In this document: one piece after another, positions 1-5,023 of the stretch | Position numbering within the stretch: the stretch's first letter is position 1 | How the letters are laid out: each line of letters starts with the position of its first letter | Source: Lachnospiraceae bacterium UBA1066 | GTDB lineage: Bacteria; Bacillota; Clostridia; Lachnospirales; Lachnospiraceae | NCBI GenBank assembly: GCA_002316215.1 | Contig: DCDB01000242.1 | Coordinates: 1-5,023 of the forward strand | Reading direction: 5' to 3' | Length of the DNA stretch: 5,023 nucleotides | The notes under the pieces: model-generated | What the model saw: the letters and a program-made list of their open reading frames with translations, nothing else | The model's database searches: none | What the model was told of the DNA's origin: nothing | Made by a program: the position numbers and the translations under genes

Positions 1-68
1 TTACTGCCGCGGATGCCGACGGAACGTCCCAGAATACATGCATTTTACGCAAAATATAAAAATTTGGC

Positions 69-105
69 ACTATTCACAAGAGCCCGTATGGGGGGAGTGA
101 ACAGT
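69..105. repeat. imperfect nested inverted repeat upstream of tadA
   Basis: Two 9-base arms, ACTATTCAC (69-77) and GTGAACAGT (97-105), are complementary at 8 of 9 positions (A72 opposes C102). The 19-base spacer contains a second, inner match, CCC-GTAT-GGG (83-92), so the element can fold as a nested hairpin. No T-run follows on the plus strand, so it is not a standard plus-strand terminator; on the minus strand an AT-rich stretch follows. It could be a protein-binding palindrome, a dispersed intergenic repeat or a weak minus-strand terminator. The sequence does not decide between these. Confidence 0.4.
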
Positions 106-146
106 AACAAGCGGCGGTGATGAAACAATAAAGTTCTGTGTCGGTG

Positions 147-175
147 TTGATTTTAGGAAATTTATCGGGTATAAT
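147..175 (+). promoter_or_regulatory. sigma-A type promoter of tadA
   Basis: A -35 box TTGATT (147-152, 4 of 6 to consensus) and a perfect -10 box TATAAT (170-175) are separated by exactly 17 bases. Transcription is expected to begin about 6-8 bases after the -10 box, around 181-184, which falls on or just before the tadA ATG at 184. The resulting mRNA would have no leader or only a few bases, and no Shine-Dalgarno can fit. This is the only strong promoter seen in the window and it may also drive the downstream tRNA. Confidence 0.75.
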
Positions 176-183
176 ATGCGGGT

Positions 184-678
184 ATGGACACGGATGAAAG
201 ATTTATGCGTGCGGCACTGAAAGAGGCGGCGAAGGCTTACGCCCTTAATGAAGTCCCGATTGGCTGTGTGATTGTCCGCGAAGATAGAATTATCGCTCGG
301 GGTTATAACCGCAGGAATACGGACAAAAGTACTCTTTCGCATGCAGAGCTGACCGCAATAAAAAAAGCTGCAAAGAAAACAGGCGACTGGCGGTTAGAAG
401 ACTGCACGATTTACGTGACACTTGAGCCGTGCCCGATGTGTGCCGGAGCCATTGTCCAGGCTCGTATTCCGTTCTGCGTGATCGGCTGCATGAATCCAAA
501 AGCCGGCTGTGCAGGTTCGGTTATTAATCTGTTGGAGATGGAAGGCTTTAACCACAAGGTTTCTGTCAGACGCGGTATCCTGGAGAATGAATGCAGCAGC
601 ATGCTGACGGAATTTTTCCGGAAGCTGCGCACGGATGCAGCAAAGGCAAAGAGCCCGGAAAGAGCAGGCGGAAGCTGA
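184..678 (+). CDS. tadA: tRNA adenosine(34) deaminase TadA
   Basis: This 164-residue protein is a cytosolic zinc deaminase expected to convert A34 to inosine in the ACG anticodon of tRNA-Arg, so that one tRNA reads CGU, CGC and CGA. Visible motifs are H53-A-E55 (zinc ligand and proton-shuttling glutamate), the P82-C83-P-M-C86 zinc site, the upstream VPIGCVIV segment with N42, and NPKAGCAGS followed by a NHKV segment near the C-terminus, all as in bacterial TadA. From memory, the start MDTDERFMRAALKEA lines up with the B. subtilis TadA N-terminus, which supports the ATG at 184 over M8 (205). The length is normal for the family. The promoter -10 box ends only 8 bases upstream, implying a leaderless message. 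The last dozen residues (AKAKSPERAGGS) are encoded by repeat DNA and look dispensable. In many Firmicutes tadA sits beside the SRP RNA gene and dnaX; here a tRNA-Ser follows instead. Identification is secure. Confidence 0.95.
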   Translation: MDTDERFMRAALKEAAKAYALNEVPIGCVIVREDRIIARGYNRRNTDKSTLSHAELTAIKKAAKKTGDWRLEDCTIYVTLEPCPMCAGAIVQARIPFCVIGCMNPKAGCAGSVINLLEMEGFNHKVSVRRGILENECSSMLTEFFRKLRTDAAKAKSPERAGGS

Positions 679-762
679 AGCAGAACAGGCGAAGCCCGGG
701 AAAAGGCAGGCGGAAGCTGAAACTAAAGTGAACAGGCTGGAGCCCGGACAAAGATAAGCCGG
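644..762. repeat. degenerate direct repeats of about 43-47 bp at the tadA 3' end
   Basis: Three related units begin at 644, 687 and 734, each opening with AGGC and then a CCCGG core. Units 1 and 2 share a perfect 16-base stretch, GCAGGCGGAAGCTGAA, at 664-679 and 706-721 (42 bases apart). Units 2 and 3 are both preceded by the same GAAC. Unit 3 is shorter and diverged. The first unit supplies the last codons and the TGA stop of tadA, and the rest lies in the spacer before the tRNA. The pattern suggests local tandem duplication followed by decay. Confidence 0.6.
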
Positions 763-783
763 TGTCTGGTTAAATTCTAATAT

Positions 784-871
784 GGAGAGGTATCGAAGTG
801 GTCGTAACGAGCCGCACTCGAAATGCGGTCATCGGTTTTCCGGTGCATGGGTTCGAATCCCATCCTCTCCG
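784..871 (+). tRNA. tRNA-Ser(CGA)
   Basis: A complete class II cloverleaf can be drawn by hand. The acceptor stem GGAGAGG (784-790) pairs perfectly with CCTCTCC (864-870) and the discriminator is G871. The D stem is TCG/CGA (793-795 with 808-810). The anticodon stem CCGCA/TGCGG (812-816 with 824-828) encloses loop CTCGAAA, giving anticodon CGA (819-821), which reads UCG serine codons. The long variable arm has a CATCGG/CCGGTG stem (830-835 with 840-845, one T-G pair) and a TTTT loop. The T stem ATGGG/CCCAT (847-851 with 859-863) closes the loop TTCGAAT. CCA is not encoded, so it must be added after transcription. No good promoter lies just upstream (the TAATAT at 778-783 abuts the mature 5' end), so it is probably processed from the tadA transcript. 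The terminator at 883-913 ends the unit. Confidence 0.96.
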
Positions 872-882
872 CTCATGAACTT

Positions 883-913
883 CGGCAGACGGTTATGCGT
901 CTGCCGTTTTTTT
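883..913 (+). terminator. intrinsic terminator after tRNA-Ser
   Basis: A perfect 9-bp stem, CGGCAGACG (883-891) with CGTCTGCCG (898-906), has a 6-base loop GTTATG and is followed by seven T residues (907-913). This is a classic Rho-independent terminator. It lies 11 bases after the tRNA discriminator and 25 bases before the start codon of the hydrolase gene, so it separates the tadA-tRNA unit from the hydrolase-transporter unit or limits read-through between them. Confidence 0.9.
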
Positions 914-926
914 CACAAATGCTATA

Positions 927-933
927 AAAGGAG
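927..933 (+). promoter_or_regulatory. ribosome binding site of the GH3 gene
   Basis: AAAGGAG lies 5 bases upstream of the ATG at 939 and closely matches the anti-Shine-Dalgarno sequence. It fixes the start codon, and it sits just 13 bases after the terminator T-tract, leaving no room for a conventional promoter between terminator and gene. Confidence 0.85.
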
Positions 934-938
934 CGCAT

Positions 939-3533
939 ATGAGGAAAATTAGAAAAAAGAGTTTAAACGGTTTTTCAGATAATACGGTCAGAGAATATGA
1001 AACCAGCCACCGGAGTATTGCCGAAAGGGCAGCGGCGGAAGGCATGGTACTGCTTAAAAATGAAAAGGGGCTTCTGCCTCTGAAGACCGGAAGCAAGGTG
1101 GCGCTTTACGGCATCGGAGCATCAAGAACCGTCAAGGGGGGGACAGGCTCAGGCGATGTCAATGAAAGAAAGGCGGTTTCAATATGGGAAGGCATGAAGA
1201 ATGCCGGCTTTATCATAACGAACGAGGAATGGCTTCGTGATTTTGATGTCCGCTGCGATGCGGCACGCCTTGCCTGGAGGGATAAAATCCTTTCTATGGC
1301 CGACCTTGCGGACGGAATGAATTTCTTCGATGTTTATTCAAGGACTCCGTTTGAGTATCCGGTAGGGAGAAAACCTGTAAAAACAGATGCGGAAGTTGCC
1401 TTTTATATCCTGAGCCGTATTGCAGGTGAAGGCGCCGACCGTAAAAATGCGCCGGGTGACTATCAGCTGAAGAATGAGGAAAAAGAGCAGCTGTCGGAAA
1501 TCTGCCTTCTGTATCCGCAGGTTGTCGTAGCGGTTAACACCGGAGGCCCTGTGGATCTTGGCTTTGTGGACGAACATCCGGAAATTAAGGCGCTGCTTTT
1601 CATTTCACAGCCCGGTATGGAGGGCGGAAATGCTTTTGCGGATGTCATTTCCGGGAAGGCTGCGCCTTCGGGAAAGCTGACGGATACCTGGACGCTTCGT
1701 TATGAGGATTACCCGAATGCAAAAACATTTTCCTATTGCAGCGGAGACACCCGGACGGAGCAATACGAGGAAGGCATCTATGTGGGCTATCGGTATTTTG
1801 ATTCCTTTCAGGTTCCCGTGCGCTTTGGCTTCGGAGACGGTCTGTCCTATACCTCTTTTGCCGGGGAGATGACGGATATCCGGATTACTTATCCCAAGGA
1901 AGATACGAAGGTGTTTTATGGTTCCGGCGATCCTGAAAGGGAGGCTTTCGTCCATGTCTCGGTAAAGGTGGAAAATACCGGAAGGATCAGGAACGGCCGG
2001 GATACGCGTTTTGTATTTGTATCCTGTCCGGACGGGCGCCTTGAGAAGGAGGCGCGCCGGCTGGCCGGCTTTGCAAAGACAAAGGAGCTTACGCCGGGCG
2101 AATCGGAAATCTTACAGATCGATTTCCCGGTTTACGCGATGTCTTCATTTGACGAAAAGATACCCGGCTGGGTTCTGGAAAAGGGAACGTACGGTATCTG
2201 GGGCGGGAGAAGCCTGGAAAGTTCCGTCCTCATGGCTAAAATTGAACTGAAAGAAGAAAAAGTCCTGAACCGGACGGAACACATCTGCCCGAAGAAAGAA
2301 GATTTGAGCGAACTTTGCCTTTCTGCGGAAAAACGTGAAGAACGTTATGCTTCCTGGAGGGATGCAGCGGTTACGGAGCTTGCCCTTGAAAATGAAAAGC
2401 TTCCGGAAACGCAGGCTGTCTACGGAAGGGAGACGACGCTTGCGGAAGAAGAAGCGCGGAAGACGGCAGAAGGGCTTTCGGATGAACAGCTGACAGACCT
2501 CGTCATCGGAGACCCCGGAAAAGGGCAGGGCGGAGTCATCGGCGCGGCTGCGGTTACGGTTCCGGGGGCGGCCGGGGAAACCGGCTCGCTTTCGAAAGAC
2601 TGCGGCGTGGCTTCTATTATCTTGGCGGACGGGCCTGCAGGCCTGCGCCTTGAAAAAGAATTTGACGTCGAAGACGGTATTATAAAGAAACGTGAGTTCT
2701 TCTACAGCTTTGAGCAGGGAATTTTTGCATCTGAAAAAGAAAGCGCTGCTGAAGCTTGCGGTATGACCGGGGCAGAAGGCGGGGCGGAGGCAAAGACCAG
2801 GGAAAAACGCTATCAGTACTGCTCGGCGTTTCCGGTCGGGACGCTTCTTGCGCAGACCTTCGATACGGAGCTTGTCAGGGAAGTCGGCAGGGCGGCTGCA
2901 GAGGAAATGCAGATTTTCAATGTCACGCTCTGGCTGGCGCCGGGCATGAATATCCATCGCAACCCGCTCTGCGGACGCAACTTTGAATATTATTCCGAGG
3001 ATCCTTATGTCTCGGGAACCATGGCCGCGGCTATGACACAGGGCGTGCAGTCGGTTCACGGCTGCGGAACGACGATTAAGCATTTTGCAGGAAATAACCA
3101 GGAAGACAACCGGATGGGGTCGAATGACATCATTTCCGAACGCACCCTCCGGGAGATTTATCTGAAGGGCTTTGAAATCGCTGTGAAGACCGCGCATCCG
3201 ATGGCTCTCATGACCAGCTATAACCTTATAAATGGCGTTCATTCCGCGAATAATGCGGATTTATGCACAAAGGCCCTGCGAAATGAATGGGGCTTTGACG
3301 GAATGGTAATGACGGACTGGACGACAACCACGAACAGCACGGACAGTGCGCCCTGCACAGCTTCGGGCTGCATCAGGGCAGGCAACGATGTCGTCATGCC
3401 GGGAGCAGCCTCGGATTTTGAAGACATCCGGAAGGCTCTTGCGGACGGGAGCCTGACACGCCGGGAACTTGAGGACTGCGCGGCCAGGGTAATAGAAACA
3501 GTATTTAAATCTAACGAATACGAAAGCAGTTAA
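939..3533 (+). CDS. family 3 glycoside hydrolase with permuted domain order (beta-glucosidase-like)
   Basis: This 864-residue enzyme is predicted to hydrolyse beta-linked sugars, probably beta-glucosides, by the retaining mechanism of family GH3. The usual domain order is inverted. The GH3 C-terminal alpha/beta sandwich comes first (about 28-305: AAAEGMVLLKN, GTGSGDVN at 69-75, GEGADR at 163-168, FGDGLSYTSF). A fibronectin-III-like domain follows (about 337-436), then a charged linker (about 437-510), then the TIM barrel (about 511-855). Barrel motifs are ADGPAGLR (D564), GRNFEYYSEDP (679-689), K714-H715, MTSYNLING and the nucleophile motif MTDW (D793). E164 is the likely acid/base by motif position. 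The same permuted layout is known from Butyrivibrio and Ruminococcus beta-glucosidases. There is no signal peptide (MRKIRKKSLN start), so it acts in the cytoplasm on imported substrates. Residues 571-625 form a long charged insert beside the substrate-binding DGP loop. Substrate could instead be a xyloside or a plant or drug glycoside. Family assignment is secure; specificity is not. Confidence 0.93.
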   Translation: MRKIRKKSLNGFSDNTVREYETSHRSIAERAAAEGMVLLKNEKGLLPLKTGSKVALYGIGASRTVKGGTGSGDVNERKAVSIWEGMKNAGFIITNEEWLRDFDVRCDAARLAWRDKILSMADLADGMNFFDVYSRTPFEYPVGRKPVKTDAEVAFYILSRIAGEGADRKNAPGDYQLKNEEKEQLSEICLLYPQVVVAVNTGGPVDLGFVDEHPEIKALLFISQPGMEGGNAFADVISGKAAPSGKLTDTWTLRYEDYPNAKTFSYCSGDTRTEQYEEGIYVGYRYFDSFQVPVRFGFGDGLSYTSFAGEMTDIRITYPKEDTKVFYGSGDPEREAFVHVSVKVENTGRIRNGRDTRFVFVSCPDGRLEKEARRLAGFAKTKELTPGESEILQIDFPVYAMSSFDEKIPGWVLEKGTYGIWGGRSLESSVLMAKIELKEEKVLNRTEHICPKKEDLSELCLSAEKREERYASWRDAAVTELALENEKLPETQAVYGRETTLAEEEARKTAEGLSDEQLTDLVIGDPGKGQGGVIGAAAVTVPGAAGETGSLSKDCGVASIILADGPAGLRLEKEFDVEDGIIKKREFFYSFEQGIFASEKESAAEACGMTGAEGGAEAKTREKRYQYCSAFPVGTLLAQTFDTELVREVGRAAAEEMQIFNVTLWLAPGMNIHRNPLCGRNFEYYSEDPYVSGTMAAAMTQGVQSVHGCGTTIKHFAGNNQEDNRMGSNDIISERTLREIYLKGFEIAVKTAHPMALMTSYNLINGVHSANNADLCTKALRNEWGFDGMVMTDWTTTTNSTDSAPCTASGCIRAGNDVVMPGAASDFEDIRKALADGSLTRRELEDCAARVIETVFKSNEYESS

Positions 3534-3534
3534 T

Positions 3535-4908
3535 GTGAAGAAAAGTATTGATACAGAAAATGCAATAACACACGGCGTTATCTGGGAACAGCTCCTGCTC
3601 TTTTTCTTCCCTCTTCTTTTCGGGATGTTTTTTCAGCAGCTGTACAACACAGCCGATGCTATTATCGTAGGACGGTTCGTCGGAAAACAGGCTCTTTCAG
3701 CTGTCGGAGGCTCGACCGGGACACTGATTAATTTCTTTGTGGGCTTTTTTACGGGCGTTTCGTCCGGCGCGACAGTCACGATTGCACGCTATTATGGTGC
3801 CGAGAAGCCTGATTCGGTGAAGAAGGCGCTTCATACGTCAATCGCGATTGCCGTTGCCGGAGGTCTTATATTTACTGTTCTCGGGCTCTGGTCCGCACCG
3901 CTTATCGTGCGGTGGATGGGAGCGCCGGAAGACACAGTAGAAGGTTCCGTCCTCTATCTCCGCATATATTTCAGCGGAATGACGGCGAATCTTGTTTACA
4001 ATATGGGGGCTGGCATTCTGCGTGCCGTCGGCGATTCGAAGCGGCCGCTGTACTTCCTGATCATAAGCTGCTTCTCCAATATTTTTCTCGATCTGCTTTT
4101 TGTCGTCGTATTCCATATGGGAGTAGGCGGGGCGGCTCTGGCAACGATCCTGTGCCAGCTCTTAAGCGCCGTCCTGGTTCTTGCGGCTCTGGCCGGAAGC
4201 CGGGATATGTACCGTCTTACGTTTCGCGAAATCAGGATGGACGGGGGCATGTTCGGCCGCATCATGGCTATCGGCATCCCGGTCGGCTTTGAATCTGTCA
4301 TGTATTCATTTTCAAATATTGTCATCCAGTCTTCCATCAACAGCTTCGGAACGGATACGGTTGCGGCCTGGTCGGCTTACGGGAAGATTGACGGAACTTT
4401 CTGGATCGTCATGAATTCCTTTGGCATTGCTATTACGACCTTTGTCGGACAGAACAGCGGGGCCGGGCTGATGAAAAGGGTAAAGGACAGCATCGTCCAG
4501 TGTTTCATTGTCGCAACGGCGTTTACGGCGGCCTTAAGCTTTTTGCTTTATTTCTTCGGACCGTATCTTCTGCACCTTTTTACGACCGACACAGAGGTCA
4601 TTGCCATCGGCACGCAGATGATGCATTTCCTTGTGCCGGTATACTTTACCTTTATCTGCATTGAAATCCTTTCGGGCTCACTCCGCGGGCTTGGAAATTC
4701 ACTGGTGCCGGCGATTATTACCTGTGCGGGCGTCTGCGGCCTCCGGATCCTGTGGATCTTTTTTGCGGTTCCGCAGAATCCGACGATTGAGAACGTTATG
4801 ACGAGCTATCCTCTCACGTGGGTCGTGACGTCGCTGATTTTTGTCGCCTATTTCTTCGCTTATACGAAAAAGAAGAGATACTTCCGGACGGCAGCCGCAG
4901 ATGGCTGA
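3535..4908 (+). CDS. MATE family multidrug/toxin efflux transporter
   Basis: This 457-residue integral membrane protein is predicted to export small organic compounds in exchange for Na+ or H+. About twelve hydrophobic segments are visible, near residues 17-33, 56-78, 100-120, 138-160, 170-192, 196-218, 240-262, 285-305, 320-345, 356-380, 392-411 and 425-444, and the length is typical. Family motifs include FFQQLYNTADAIIVGRFVG (32-50; D41 is a candidate coupling acid in TM1), GAGILRAVGDSKRP (158-171) in the first half, its counterpart SGSLRGLGNSLVP (380-392) in the second half, and GQNSGAG (305-311). The start is a GTG one base after the TAA of the hydrolase gene; the overlapping ATG at 3533 runs straight into TGA. 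No clear Shine-Dalgarno precedes it, so translation is probably coupled to the upstream gene. The tail is basic (YTKKKRYFR). Substrate is unknown; an aglycone released by the neighbouring glycosidase is a reasonable guess. The NorM/DinF subgroup was not resolved. Confidence 0.93.
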   Translation: MKKSIDTENAITHGVIWEQLLLFFFPLLFGMFFQQLYNTADAIIVGRFVGKQALSAVGGSTGTLINFFVGFFTGVSSGATVTIARYYGAEKPDSVKKALHTSIAIAVAGGLIFTVLGLWSAPLIVRWMGAPEDTVEGSVLYLRIYFSGMTANLVYNMGAGILRAVGDSKRPLYFLIISCFSNIFLDLLFVVVFHMGVGGAALATILCQLLSAVLVLAALAGSRDMYRLTFREIRMDGGMFGRIMAIGIPVGFESVMYSFSNIVIQSSINSFGTDTVAAWSAYGKIDGTFWIVMNSFGIAITTFVGQNSGAGLMKRVKDSIVQCFIVATAFTAALSFLLYFFGPYLLHLFTTDTEVIAIGTQMMHFLVPVYFTFICIEILSGSLRGLGNSLVPAIITCAGVCGLRILWIFFAVPQNPTIENVMTSYPLTWVVTSLIFVAYFFAYTKKKRYFRTAAADG

Positions 4909-4996
4909 CGGAGAAGCTGTCTGCAGGAAATTAGGTGAAGCAATGAAAGACTTAAAGAGAAGGCAGCATGCGGGAAAGAAGGATATCCCGGATTGA
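4901..4996 (+). CDS. doubtful 31-codon ORF overlapping the end of the transporter gene
   Basis: An ATG at 4901 overlaps the transporter stop region and opens a 31-residue frame ending with TGA at 4994-4996. The product would be small, basic and charged (contains KLGEAMKDLKRRQ). An internal in-frame ATG at 4943 has AGGTGA about 6 bases upstream and would give 17 residues. No family is recognised. The position, overlapping the previous stop, fits a coupled small gene, but an ORF this short arises easily by chance, and it may be only the spacer before the next gene of the operon. Confidence 0.15.
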   Translation: MADGEAVCRKLGEAMKDLKRRQHAGKKDIPD

Positions 4997-5023
4997 ACAG
5001 GATACAGGAACGAAAGACATACA
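4909..5023. other. right-edge spacer without terminator
   Basis: No hairpin followed by a T-run is present after the transporter stop. The stretch is purine-rich on the plus strand, so the operon may continue into a further gene beyond the window. Only the doubtful short ORF starting at 4901 is seen here. Confidence 0.4.

Noticed and set aside
1..120. The 3' end of a plus-strand gene at the left edge
   Set aside because: All three plus frames are open for a while (stops at 57-59, about 98-100 and 118-120), none gives a recognisable protein end, and no terminator follows, so no frame can be preferred.
644..760. A small SRP RNA gene after tadA
   Set aside because: SRP RNA often follows tadA in Firmicutes and the CCCGGAAAGAGCAGG stretch faintly resembles its conserved apical domain, but the flanking sequences do not form the required helix and the same motif recurs as part of the direct repeats.
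744..776. A terminator between tadA and the tRNA
   Set aside because: CCGGACA (744-750) can pair with TGTCTGG (763-769) using one G-U pair, but the 12-base loop is large and the following sequence TTAAATTCT is not a T-run, so it is weak at best.
784..913. Integration of a mobile island at the tRNA-Ser 3' end
   Set aside because: tRNA 3' ends are common integration sites and the hydrolase-transporter pair follows directly, but no second copy of the tRNA 3' end, no integrase and no change in base composition is seen in the window.
923..928. TATAAA as the -10 box of a hydrolase promoter
   Set aside because: Its -35 position falls in the terminator stem with only 2 of 6 matches, and the predicted transcription start would fall after the ribosome binding site that the gene clearly uses.
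2145..3242. A 365-codon open frame on the minus strand
   Set aside because: It lies wholly inside the hydrolase gene, its translation is rich in Arg, Phe and Ser with no recognisable motif, and the plus-strand frame carries all the GH3 catalytic motifs. It is a by-product of codon bias.
4892..4907. CAGCC/GGCTG hairpin as a transporter terminator
   Set aside because: The stem is only 5 bp, it lies inside the coding sequence and stop codon, and no T-run follows.

Overview
The window looks like chromosomal DNA of a Gram-positive anaerobe of the class Clostridia, most likely a Lachnospiraceae-type gut or rumen bacterium. This rests on four points: the TadA and MATE sequences are of Firmicute type; the glycosidase has the permuted family 3 layout known from Butyrivibrio and Ruminococcus; the tRNA lacks an encoded CCA; and the base composition is near half GC by eye. 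No species can be named from the sequence alone.

Layout: positions 1-146 are non-coding as far as can be supported and hold an imperfect nested inverted repeat (69-105). A strong sigma-A type promoter (147-175) is followed almost at once by tadA (184-678), so the tadA message is probably leaderless. The 3' end of tadA runs into degenerate repeats of about 43-47 bp (644-762). A tRNA-Ser(CGA) gene (784-871) follows, then a textbook intrinsic terminator (883-913). No separate tRNA promoter is evident, so tadA and the tRNA may form one transcription unit that ends at this terminator.

The second half is a tightly packed two-gene unit: a large cytoplasmic family 3 glycoside hydrolase with inverted domain order (939-3533) and a MATE-family efflux transporter (3535-4908). 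They are separated by one base, and the second gene starts at GTG without a clear Shine-Dalgarno, which suggests translational coupling. The hydrolase start lies only 25 bases after the terminator T-tract and has a good ribosome binding site but no recognisable promoter of its own, so its mode of expression is an open question. The remaining 115 bases (4909-5023) show no terminator and only a doubtful short ORF.

How the genes may work together: TadA and the tRNA belong to translation. The hydrolase and transporter form a plausible pair in which an imported glycoside is cleaved in the cytoplasm and the released aglycone, or another toxic product, is pumped out. That functional link is inference from gene order. 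No phage, IS element, CRISPR array or wholly new system was seen.
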